Origin: Pseudolabrys sp.
GTDB taxonomy: Bacteria; Pseudomonadota; Alphaproteobacteria; Rhizobiales; Xanthobacteraceae
Direction of reading: 5' to 3'
Assembly (NCBI GenBank): GCA_030655215.1
Contig: JAURVZ010000029.1
Span: 1 to 64,000, forward strand
Length of the DNA stretch: 64,000 nt
The stretch's first letter is position 1. Every line of letters starts with the position of its first letter. The notes beneath the pieces are model-generated. The model searched no databases. It worked only from the letters and a program-made list of their open reading frames with translations, and was not told where the DNA came from. A program made the position numbers and the translations under genes. Below are positions 18,859 through 26,774 of the stretch, one piece after another.

Positions 18859-19668
18859 TCACGCTTGCCCCGGCAGCCAGCCGCCAGTCTGATACTCGTT
18901 GCGTTTAATCGACCCATCCTCTTTCACGACATGGACACGCCGAATGCAAATCGTTTCGATATCGGCGATGGCACCATGATCGACTGGCTCGGGCTGATCG
19001 CGCCGTGGCCCAGCGACAATGAACCCGACCGGGAACCAGCGGTGTAACCCGTTGCGCTCGCCGTGCATCAATGCGGGGCCGCCGCTACAGCCGCTTATAT
19101 TGAGCCCGAGAGGTGGTTTCGGCGTGCCACCGAATGCGTTGTCGCGCTGCGGATCATACGTCGTCCAGATATCTTGCTCGGTGAAATCCTCGACCATAGG
19201 CAAGGCGCCATATGCTTGAAAGACAGCAGACTTATCTACGCTCGTGGTACGCCCCAAGTTTGGCAAGCCAGCCCAACTAAGCGCACGGTTTTTCTGCGGC
19301 TCTGGTGGGGGCCAATCGCCCCGGCAGTCAATGGCGAGCCCATCGATCTTTTTCAATTCATCCTCAGAAAGACCGAACGTAGCAATATCGAGATGGTCGT
19401 CACAATCGATAATCGCTTCGTGAAGCCGAAATTCCATCATTCGCAATTGGCAAACGAAGTTCGGGATCGTTTGACGCGCTTCGTCATAGGCCGCAACCAC
19501 ATGCGCTGCAGTGATGCCAACCAGCCTGTCGGGAAATCGCAAAACAAAACAGGATGCGCCGTTGACCGGCTTCGGAAATAAAGCTTTACGATCATGCCAG
19601 CAGAGCGGCGTACACACTTTGAGCGTGAACTGAGCGATCTCGTTGATGAAATCTGGCGGCATCGACAT
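18859..19668 (-). CDS. trypsin-like (S1-fold) serine protease, no evident signal peptide
   Basis: Candidate triad: His in GITAAHVV, Asp in DDHLDIATFGL, Ser in SGCSGGPAL; spacing fits a chymotrypsin fold. Confidence 0.72.
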   Translation of the reverse strand: MSMPPDFINEIAQFTLKVCTPLCWHDRKALFPKPVNGASCFVLRFPDRLVGITAAHVVAAYDEARQTIPNFVCQLRMMEFRLHEAIIDCDDHLDIATFGLSEDELKKIDGLAIDCRGDWPPPEPQKNRALSWAGLPNLGRTTSVDKSAVFQAYGALPMVEDFTEQDIWTTYDPQRDNAFGGTPKPPLGLNISGCSGGPALMHGERNGLHRWFPVGFIVAGPRRDQPEPVDHGAIADIETICIRRVHVVKEDGSIKRNEYQTGGWLPGQA

Positions 19669-20122
19669 GCTGCTATCTTACGCGCCACATTCAGCAAATG
19701 CACGTCGCCAACGGGCTGCGGATGATCCTTTAAGACAGACGCTTAGGGCGGGCTGGACGGCGATAGCTGCTAACCCCTGATCCTGTTGCGGGCGGCGGCG
19801 GCCTTGGTCAAAGTTAAGGTTGGTAGCCGCCGCGCCGCTGATCCAGCGCTAGCAGGACCACAACTGAAAATGTGAAGGCAATCAATATCGTCATAGCAAC
19901 TCTCCGCTGATTGAAGAACTGACCGGCGAGGCGCTTGCGGATGCTGCCCGTCATCCGTTCGGCAGTGCGTCTCGCCGGTCCCTTGCGCACCCGCCACGTC
20001 GCTTGGAAACGGCCGCGGGCTGTCGGTGATACTTGCTGTCGCGGCTCTTGCCGACTTGCCGCGCCCGGGAGAACGCCTAAAGGCCCGGGGATCAACGTCC
20101 GTCCTTGATGGCCGGAACGGAA

Positions 20123-20953
20123 CTACGCTGCCTCTGCTTTCTTTGCCTTGACGACGACGCCAAGCACGGCCGCCGGGCTGGCATTCGAACGCCGGATCAC
20201 ATCAAGGCCTTGCGATAGAGCAACCTCGATCAACGCTTCCTCAGTTCGCTCCAGCTTGTCGAGTTGGGCCGTTAGCTCACCGGCGCGCTTTTCCTTCTCG
20301 TTCGCTGACAGGGCCAGCTTGGGTTCAGGAAGTGCCTCGATCTCCGCCTCAAGACGCTTGGCCATCGCCTCCGGATGCAGCCACGCCAAGATTGCGACGG
20401 TTCGCGCTGTCGACGTTCCGAACGATTGAGGATCAGCGAACTCGAACTTCACTTCGCCGTTTCGTTCGATGGACACTATTGGCTTACCCTGTCGCTCAAG
20501 CTCGCGCGCATGCGCGCGGGCCTTGGCTTTGAGATCGCCTTTCGGGAGCGGTGCGGTCATCACCGCTCTCAAATGCTGCTGCGCGGCCGTGATCTCATCG
20601 CGCGTGCGTGAGATTGCGCCCGCGAGCGTTTCGTTCTTGAGCGGTTCAGCAATGACGGCCTTTGCCATTACCAGCGAAACATTGCGCGATAGGGATTGCA
20701 GCCAGCGGTCGATCTGAGCACCTAGCGCCGCGAACTCGACCTGGCGCTGGTTCTGCCGCTCTTTCACGGCTTGAAGCCGAGCAATTTCGTGCTCGATGTT
20801 CGGAGCGTCCTGCGGTGTCTTGCCCTCGTATTCCAGCGACTTGCGCAGGTCGATCAGGCGGCGCTGTGCGGATGCACTGGCATCGCGCGCATCCGATGCG
20901 CCCCCTTTGACGGCGTTGAGCTTGGCGCTAGCTTCTGCTGGTAGGAAACTCAT
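20123..20953 (-). CDS. uncharacterised coiled-coil-rich protein in terminase operon
   Basis: MSFLPAEASAKLNAVKGGASDARDASASAQRRLIDLRKSLEYEGK...; E/K/R/A-rich helices; start ATG 20953 overlaps upstream gene end. Confidence 0.65.
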   Translation of the reverse strand: MSFLPAEASAKLNAVKGGASDARDASASAQRRLIDLRKSLEYEGKTPQDAPNIEHEIARLQAVKERQNQRQVEFAALGAQIDRWLQSLSRNVSLVMAKAVIAEPLKNETLAGAISRTRDEITAAQQHLRAVMTAPLPKGDLKAKARAHARELERQGKPIVSIERNGEVKFEFADPQSFGTSTARTVAILAWLHPEAMAKRLEAEIEALPEPKLALSANEKEKRAGELTAQLDKLERTEEALIEVALSQGLDVIRRSNASPAAVLGVVVKAKKAEAA

Positions 20954-21294
20954 GCCGCCCTCCATCGCTCGCTCATACGCTTATCGTAGGAGCCATAGGC
21001 CGCATCCGTGGTGGCGGCCGTTCTTTGCGGGGGCTTGCCGTCTGCCGCGATAACGATCGCTGAAGCATTTTTCCAGCGAGCCGAGATGGCCGCGTCGGCT
21101 TTGTCGTACAGCGCGCCGCGCTGCTCTCGCTGTTCGTCGGTTTGAGGTAGCGGGCCGGGGCGATGGCCTGCCATATCGAATACCGGCGCCGCGTTGGCAG
21201 CAATCGCCCGTTGCGCGTCGGTCATGAAATGCATCGCCACTCTGACCACCTCGCCATCCTTGGCGATCATGTCGTCATCAATTTGAGTTCTCAT
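20950..21294 (-). CDS. uncharacterised ~114-aa protein in terminase operon
   Basis: MRTQIDDDMIAKDGEVVRVAMHFMTDAQRAIAANAAPVFD...; strong RBS GGAGG upstream of tandem ATGs (21294/21297). Confidence 0.65.
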   Translation of the reverse strand: MRTQIDDDMIAKDGEVVRVAMHFMTDAQRAIAANAAPVFDMAGHRPGPLPQTDEQREQRGALYDKADAAISARWKNASAIVIAADGKPPQRTAATTDAAYGSYDKRMSERWRAA

Positions 21295-21326
21295 CATATC
21301 CTCCGTGTGGTGTTGAAAAGGGCTGC

Positions 21327-22823
21327 TCATCCGCTGAAGCCTCCCGAGCGGATGTGCCGTTGCAGGCGGCCGGAATGCCAATTGGCTTGGTCGCCAACAA
21401 AGAAGTTGCGAACGTCGTATGCGCTCTTGTGCCCGACAATCGACGTCATGACGCCCGCGACTACGTTGGCGAGATCATCATGGGCACCGGGCGCATGATC
21501 GATTGAGTCTTTGCCGCCCCTCGCTGTGCGGCGCTCCAACCCGATGAGCTGGGTTCGGATGCGCTCGATATCGAGCAGTTCGACCTTGCGAGAATTGATA
21601 GCAGGCAGGAGATCGCGGTAGAGATCGCTCTTAGGCTTAGCTGCAGGTTCATAGGTGATGCCGTGAACCTTGAAACGCTCTCGGGGCCATTCACCAGCGT
21701 AGCGATCCCCGCAAACCTTGTTGATGCGGTAGCTCTTGAGCAGCAGCGCGAACTCGGCGACCACAGCCTCCGGCGAGAATGGTGGTTTGCGCTCTCGAAC
21801 CGCGTCTAGGATCGCCACGTCTTTCTCGGCGTGAGCGATGGCGAGTGTCATCGAGTCCGCGCTGCCGCCGCTTGGATCGACAAAGGCAACATACTTGACG
21901 CCTGCCATGCGAGGCCGCTCAAGCATGCCGGGCGTGACGCAAGCCTCGACTGCCTCTCGCGCGATCAGGGCTTCAATGTCGCTGCGGAACTGTGCCCCGT
22001 ACTCTGCGGCGGCGCTAGATGGATCGCGTTCGAACGCCTCATCAATCACAGACTGCGGCACGCTCGGGTTCATGTCGCGAGTGCTCGCCTGCCAGACTAA
22101 GACCGGATCGTGGTCTTTACCGTAGTGTTTGCGGTGTGCAGTCCACAAGGCGCCACGTCTCGCATATGGACTTGAGGCGCAAAGCAGCATCGCGTTTGGA
22201 ATTGTCGCCATGCCCGGTCTGATTGCGGCGAGAACTTCCGCATCCGGCTCGGACGAGTCTTCATCTGCCCAAAAGGCCAACTCATCGCAGAGCGCGGCCA
22301 CGATCGTGTAGCCTCGGGTGGAGCGGAAGGATGCGGTGCCGACTTCGATGGTGACATGGTTGGATAGATCGAACGCCTCGGCAGTCTCACGCCTCACCAT
22401 GCTGGCTAGCATCGGAACTTGAGTTAGCAAGGCGCGGATATATCGCAGGATCACACGCGCCTGCTTTCGATCTGTCGCGATCACCAAGACTGTGCCGCGC
22501 TCGCCGGGAGCCAGGTACTGGCGGAAATCATGGAAGCAGGCGAGGAAGACTGCCACGAGTGCGAGGATGAAAGACTTACCCGCTCGCCTGCCACACACCA
22601 GCCAAGCTTCGCTGGCCACGGATGAAGGCGGTTCACTTCGGCCTGTGCAGCGCTGATAGATTTCCCGCTCTTGAGCGGACATGGGCACTGCGAACAAGGC
22701 TGCGAGGAATGCAAACCACGCCGCCCATGTGGTTCGATCTTTGAACCATGGTCCGAATAAGTGCGGGTCTCTGATAGCATCAAGGATGCTGGCGCTTGGT
22801 TCGCTGATGCGAACGCGCTTCAT
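21327..22823 (-). CDS. phage terminase large subunit (TerL)
   Basis: Walker A-like CGRRAGKS, Walker B TIVAALCDELAFW, nuclease acidic motifs FVDPSGG, VCGDRYAGEW, HDDLANVVAG. Confidence 0.9.
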   Translation of the reverse strand: MKRVRISEPSASILDAIRDPHLFGPWFKDRTTWAAWFAFLAALFAVPMSAQEREIYQRCTGRSEPPSSVASEAWLVCGRRAGKSFILALVAVFLACFHDFRQYLAPGERGTVLVIATDRKQARVILRYIRALLTQVPMLASMVRRETAEAFDLSNHVTIEVGTASFRSTRGYTIVAALCDELAFWADEDSSEPDAEVLAAIRPGMATIPNAMLLCASSPYARRGALWTAHRKHYGKDHDPVLVWQASTRDMNPSVPQSVIDEAFERDPSSAAAEYGAQFRSDIEALIAREAVEACVTPGMLERPRMAGVKYVAFVDPSGGSADSMTLAIAHAEKDVAILDAVRERKPPFSPEAVVAEFALLLKSYRINKVCGDRYAGEWPRERFKVHGITYEPAAKPKSDLYRDLLPAINSRKVELLDIERIRTQLIGLERRTARGGKDSIDHAPGAHDDLANVVAGVMTSIVGHKSAYDVRNFFVGDQANWHSGRLQRHIRSGGFSG

Positions 22824-23224
22824 CCATCGGCCTCCGTATGGCGGCTATCTGATTTTCTGCGCAGGTAGTCGGCAAGCGGTGTTATGTCGCGCGCCACCCG
22901 CTTCAAACCCAGCGTGACAAGTACCCGGCGCTGCGCATTGACCGCGACCATGTATTCATCGACAGCGATGCCCTCGCCTTTTAGCCATCGCGTCTCAAAA
23001 TCTTCTACGAATGCGCCGAGAACCGCGGCGCGCTGGACCAATTGCCTGCAAGCAACACTGACCTCGGTCGGGCCGCCAAGGTCTTCGATCAAACCGCTTA
23101 CGAGATCGCGGGTGCGCCTAGCGGCAGCAGTGCGGCCATCAAGATCATCTAGGGTACGAAGTCTTGCCTTACCGCGATCCCGAGGCAATTTTGTCGGCGC
23201 ATCTATGGCTATTCGCTCTCGCAT
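22820..23224 (-). CDS. putative terminase small subunit
   Basis: Immediately upstream of and overlapping terL by 4 bp; ~134-aa helical protein. Start at ATG 23224 preferred over 23296 because a perfect palindrome occupies 23275-23289. Confidence 0.55.
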   Translation of the reverse strand: MRERIAIDAPTKLPRDRGKARLRTLDDLDGRTAAARRTRDLVSGLIEDLGGPTEVSVACRQLVQRAAVLGAFVEDFETRWLKGEGIAVDEYMVAVNAQRRVLVTLGLKRVARDITPLADYLRRKSDSRHTEADG

Positions 23225-23457
23225 TGCGGCTCTACCTGCCAGCGATCTGCGGATTAACACAGCAAGTAGTGCAGTGCAACATTGTTGCAGCATCAATCAC
23301 TAAACGTCAGTATTATCAGGCATATTTTAATGAAAAGCGGATAATCAATCCGGCAATCCGACGGGAAAAGCTTTTTATTTTCAATGGTGGTTGAATGCGA
23401 GGTGGGGCTCAGAGAACTCCTTATGAAACGGCTATACCGATACAAACCGGAGCATCC

Positions 23458-23799
23458 ATGACCGAAAGACCCAATAGGGCAAAGACGCCACCTGCCGTAA
23501 AGCTGCGACGCGCTCTTCGCATCAGGCTTCTTTCGCTCATTTCTCTTATGCTTTTATTTGTCGGCTCGGCGTTGGTGATCGATCATTACGGTGTGTTTCG
23601 ACATACAGCCGCCCAAGTGATTTTCGCTGCCGTCTTCGCTGGGAGCATCCTTGCGTTAGGCCTGTGGAAGTCACGGGCTCCCTGTCCGAACTGTGGTTGG
23701 AATATTCGCTTCAGGAAGACAAGTTTTCCAATGGTTGCCGCGCAGGTACCCTCGGTCTGCCCGAACTGCGGCCTCGATCTGGAAAAATACCGACCGTAA
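23458..23799 (+). CDS. membrane protein with double CPNCG zinc-ribbon motif
   Basis: Two hydrophobic helices then SRAPCPNCGWN...VPSVCPNCGLDLEKYRP. Confidence 0.6.
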   Translation: MTERPNRAKTPPAVKLRRALRIRLLSLISLMLLFVGSALVIDHYGVFRHTAAQVIFAAVFAGSILALGLWKSRAPCPNCGWNIRFRKTSFPMVAAQVPSVCPNCGLDLEKYRP

Positions 23800-23836
23800 C
23801 AACGTGCAGTTCGAAGTCTTTGTTTAATTTCAGCCG

Positions 23837-24175
23837 CTAGCCACCATGCCTTGCCAAATGCTTCGCTAGGAGCGCCCAAGTGTGTCGTTCGAACTGTCGA
23901 GCAAGAGCGATATCGGCAAACAGTTTGGACACTATTTCATCCGCGCCAATTGCAGCGTCTGGCTTGATGCCTAGTTTGAATTTCTTGCGCGCATCCCGTC
24001 GCCTTTGTCGCTTACCTGGAGGCAAGCAGGAAAACGACTCTCTTGTTCGGTTCGCGGACTTTGGTTTCTTAACGGTGCTAGTCGCTACAATCTTTGCAGC
24101 CAGCAAATTAGGGTCGCGAGAGCGATACTCGGTTTTGCGCTTCCTTCTTTCCGGCTCTAGTCTAATTCGGTCCAT
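23837..24175 (-). CDS. hypothetical basic protein
   Basis: 112-aa ORF, K/R-rich; no family recognised. Confidence 0.4.
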   Translation of the reverse strand: MDRIRLEPERRKRKTEYRSRDPNLLAAKIVATSTVKKPKSANRTRESFSCLPPGKRQRRRDARKKFKLGIKPDAAIGADEIVSKLFADIALARQFERHTWALLAKHLARHGG

Positions 24176-24295
24176 TTCTTTCTCTCCAACTGCCTAAAGA
24201 ACCGAAGGTTCAAAATACGGGCTTTGCCCGTAATCATAAGCTTCGCTTTCTTTTTTCGCTTCTATCCTCATTCTTATATCATGTAGCCAACATGT

Positions 24296-24389
24296 CCCCT
24301 GTCTTGCATCGTTAGCTCCCCCGTCGTGCATTGGTGGGTGCCCAGTCCTGCATCATCGCGAACAATCCAACTCCCCAGTGCTGCATCGT
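24296..24389. repeat. iteron-like direct repeats, candidate replication origin
   Basis: CCCCTGTCTTGCATCGT (24296), CCCCCGTCGTGCATTGG (24318), GCCCAGTCCTGCATCAT (24340), CCCCAGTGCTGCATCGT (24373); starts 22, 22 and 33 bp apart; directly downstream of rep-like stop. Confidence 0.7.
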
Positions 24390-24391
24390 GG

Positions 24392-25585
24392 CTATTCGCC
24401 TGCCTCTGCGAGTGATTTGCGGACACCCATCACTGATCCATGCCAGCGACGCCAGTTTTGAAAAGCCATCTCAGCGTCCTCGGTATTCTGAAATTCAGTT
24501 CCTCTCGCTGCCATCATCTCCACGAACCTGCGCTCCTCTAGCAGTTCACGAAGCTCTTCCCGGCGGTTTTCGCGATCGTCAGGCGAGAAGAGTCTTTTGG
24601 CTAACCTCTCATGATGCTGACCAACATCATCGCGACTAGAGGCCTCAGCATGGTCGTTTAATTCTATTCGAACGCGGCGCAACGAGCGCTTCGCCTTCGG
24701 CTTGCTGACCTTCATGTTTTTGAGGACAGCGAGGTTTATTTTATTGTCGCCTCGGGGCCAGTGCCACAAAAACTGGCCGCCATGCTCGTCGAACCAATCG
24801 GAGACGGCATCTAGTGCAAGCCGCAATCTGGCCGCTCGATTATGATGGTTCAGACCGATCTTGCGACACAGCGGCCGTATCTGCCGATGCCATACGTCCC
24901 CGCCATCTCTTTCCGAGTAGGTAGTGAGAACGGCAAGAGCCAGGTTTTGTGCGACGGCGTCCCGAGGTAGAGGCAAGGGAGCTTGTGCAAAATATCGCTG
25001 TCCAAACTCTCGCCATTCATCTGTTATTGAAATTCGGATACGGCCTTCGCCGGTATCAAGTGTTTCAATTGGTGGCGACAGGAGTTTTTTCTCCCGTTTT
25101 CCAATCTGATTTATGCTGTAGTCTTTTCGTCGACCCTTGCGGTAGTCGCTAAACACTTCGCCGGTATCGTTGTCGATATAGCGAGACTTGACAGGCACAT
25201 ACCATTTTTCGAACCAGATCATCAGCATCGACCAGAGGTGCAGCGAGTTCTTTAGCTTTTGCCGGTGACGCGGTGTGACGCTGTAGTCGAGCATCTTGAG
25301 TGCTGCCGCGTAGGATGGAAATTGAATTTCATTACTGTCTCTCCGCTTCGCTTCACTTAGGAGCAGGACGAGCACGTTGACATCAAATGCCGTGGGCCAT
25401 CGCAGCAGTCTTTTTGGGGTGTGTTCGGGCAATCGATATTGCAGGCTGCGATCACCCGGCAGATCAAGAAGCCAAACTCCGGTCTTCTCAGACCTGCGCC
25501 AATCGATTTCCAGCCTCGCATCTCGCGCCATCGGAAAATTGCAAAAATTTCTATTGATGGGGGCAAACCGGCCTTTATCAGTCAT
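24392..25585 (-). CDS. Rep-like replication initiation protein
   Basis: Plasmid RepA-like: LEIDWRRSEKTGVWLLDLPGDRSLQYRLPEHTPKRLLRWPTAFDVNVLVLLLSEAKRR...YRKGRRKDYSINQIGKREKKLLSPPIETLDTGEGRIRISITDEWREFG. Confidence 0.7.
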   Translation of the reverse strand: MTDKGRFAPINRNFCNFPMARDARLEIDWRRSEKTGVWLLDLPGDRSLQYRLPEHTPKRLLRWPTAFDVNVLVLLLSEAKRRDSNEIQFPSYAAALKMLDYSVTPRHRQKLKNSLHLWSMLMIWFEKWYVPVKSRYIDNDTGEVFSDYRKGRRKDYSINQIGKREKKLLSPPIETLDTGEGRIRISITDEWREFGQRYFAQAPLPLPRDAVAQNLALAVLTTYSERDGGDVWHRQIRPLCRKIGLNHHNRAARLRLALDAVSDWFDEHGGQFLWHWPRGDNKINLAVLKNMKVSKPKAKRSLRRVRIELNDHAEASSRDDVGQHHERLAKRLFSPDDRENRREELRELLEERRFVEMMAARGTEFQNTEDAEMAFQNWRRWHGSVMGVRKSLAEAGE

Positions 25586-25760
25586 CGGTCCGCCACCACG
25601 GACGGAACGGGCGGGCGGGGGCCGATGGAAGCGAACGGGCGCGCTTCTTTTGCTTTTTCGGTTTCGAGGCCCGGACTACCAAACGATCGCTCTTGGCCTT
25701 AGGCGGAGGCGACGCAGCAAAGAAGTGTCCGGGTGGCGGATTGTCATGCCTATTGGGCAT
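25578..25760 (-). CDS. small hypothetical protein between HTH gene and rep
   Basis: MPNRHDNPPPGHFFAASPPPKAKSDRLVVRASKPKKQKKRARSLPSAPARPFRPWWRTDD; overlaps both neighbours by a few bp, consistent with translational coupling. Confidence 0.45.
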   Translation of the reverse strand: MPNRHDNPPPGHFFAASPPPKAKSDRLVVRASKPKKQKKRARSLPSAPARPFRPWWRTDD

Positions 25761-25950
25761 TCGCTGCCCCCAACGCACGATCAAGTTCGCTCTTGCGCGC
25801 AACGATGGTTTTCGCGCCGAGCTTCTTTGCCGGAATGCCGCCGGTCGCTATCAAGTAATACGTTTGCCGCTGGCTGCGTTGAATGTACGAGGATATTGCC
25901 TCGACGCCCCACAGGACGTCATTGGCCAGATTGTCATCTTGTTCGATCAT
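25750..25950 (-). CDS. AlpA/excisionase-like helix-turn-helix protein
   Basis: LWGVEAISSYIQRSQRQTYYLIATGGIPAKKLGAKTIVARKSELDRAL; MerR/excisionase-type wHTH. Confidence 0.75.
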   Translation of the reverse strand: MIEQDDNLANDVLWGVEAISSYIQRSQRQTYYLIATGGIPAKKLGAKTIVARKSELDRALGAANAQ

Positions 25951-26012
25951 GGCGCGCTCCTTTGCACCATGATGGAAATATCGGAATTGTTTGGGACAAT
26001 CCCCGGCAGGAA

Positions 26013-26459
26013 TTATCTAGATTTGCCGGACCCTCTCAGTATCGAAGACTCCATGTGCCGCTTTATGGTGGACTCTTTCCAAGAGACGCCGACAGCTTCA
26101 AGCCAGTCCATGGCTTCTTTGGCCGCTTGGTCTTCCGCGCTCATTTCAGGGCTATCTCTGTTCACCCCAGTCGCCTTCCGCCCGGCTGCAATCAATTCGG
26201 CTTTGCGCTCGCATGCGATGTTGATGGCGGCGTACTTCAATATGTCGTTCACGGCGCTGTTCGGTCGTTTCTTACGTTCGAACAATTTGAGGAGGCTTCT
26301 AGCAATATCGAGCGGCAACTTAACCGATTGCGCCTCTCCCGCCGTCGCGGATGCTACTTCTAAATAGTCGAGGGCTTGAGCGGGTCCGAGCCCCTCAAGA
26401 AAATCCTCAAGCGTCTCGCCCAGCAATTCGACCAGAACTTTGTCGCGTTCATGTTGCAT
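26013..26459 (-). CDS. hypothetical protein, first gene at the tRNA-proximal end of the element
   Basis: MQHERDKVLVELLGETLEDFLEGLGPAQALDYLEVAS...; 5' end uncertain (26459, 26516 or TTG 26522). Confidence 0.5.
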   Translation of the reverse strand: MQHERDKVLVELLGETLEDFLEGLGPAQALDYLEVASATAGEAQSVKLPLDIARSLLKLFERKKRPNSAVNDILKYAAINIACERKAELIAAGRKATGVNRDSPEMSAEDQAAKEAMDWLEAVGVSWKESTIKRHMESSILRGSGKSR

Positions 26460-26588
26460 GGACACAGCGCTACGTTCTGTAAGCCATTGAAAACATGAAG
26501 GATCATATTGCAACATGTGCAACAGAGATAGACGCCAAATCGAAAGGCGATTAACAGAGATTATTCAATGTTATCAGGGAATTAGTGT

Positions 26589-26665
26589 TGGTAGCGAGGA
26601 GTGGACTCGAACCACCGACCTACGGATTATGATTCCGCCGCTCTAACCAGCTGAGCTACCCCGCC
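26589..26665 (-). tRNA. tRNA-Met (CAU), elongator type; integration target, CCA encoded
   Basis: Reverse complement GGCGGGGTAGCTCAGCTGGTTAGAGCGGCGGAATCATAATCCGTAGGTCGGTGGTTCGAGTCCACTCCTCGCTACCA folds as a cloverleaf with CAT anticodon; 7-bp acceptor stem contains two G-U pairs. Confidence 0.92.
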
Positions 26666-26774
26666 ACGATCCCGGTGGTCGACCGGGATGGCGCGATATA
26701 GGGATTTCGGACCAAGGCTGTCAAGCAAGCATCCGGTCCAAATCGCCGGACGATTGCTCGGCACGCTTATCAGC

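Larger units (their letters stand above)
15305..26633. mobile_element. ~11.3 kb tRNA-Met-integrated, phage-satellite-like element (integrase, rep + iterons, terminase genes, no recognisable virion structural genes)
   Basis: Exact 45-bp direct repeat TGGTAGCGAGGAGTGGACTCGAACCACCGACCTACGGATTATGAT at 15305-15349 and 26589-26633 (tRNA-Met 3' end); integrase next to left repeat; Rep-like, AlpA-like and TerL genes between. Confidence 0.9.

Noticed and set aside
18859-19668. HtrA/DegP-type periplasmic protease
   Set aside because: No signal peptide or PDZ domain is apparent, so it was not assigned to that family.
23224-23296. Extended N-terminus of the putative TerS (start at 23296)
   Set aside because: The extension would translate through a perfect 15-bp palindrome likely to be an operator; the internal ATG at 23224 is preferred.
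24296-24389. CRISPR array
   Set aside because: Repeats are imperfect 17-mers with 5-16 bp gaps and no cas genes; fits iterons, not CRISPR. No CRISPR array seen anywhere in the window.
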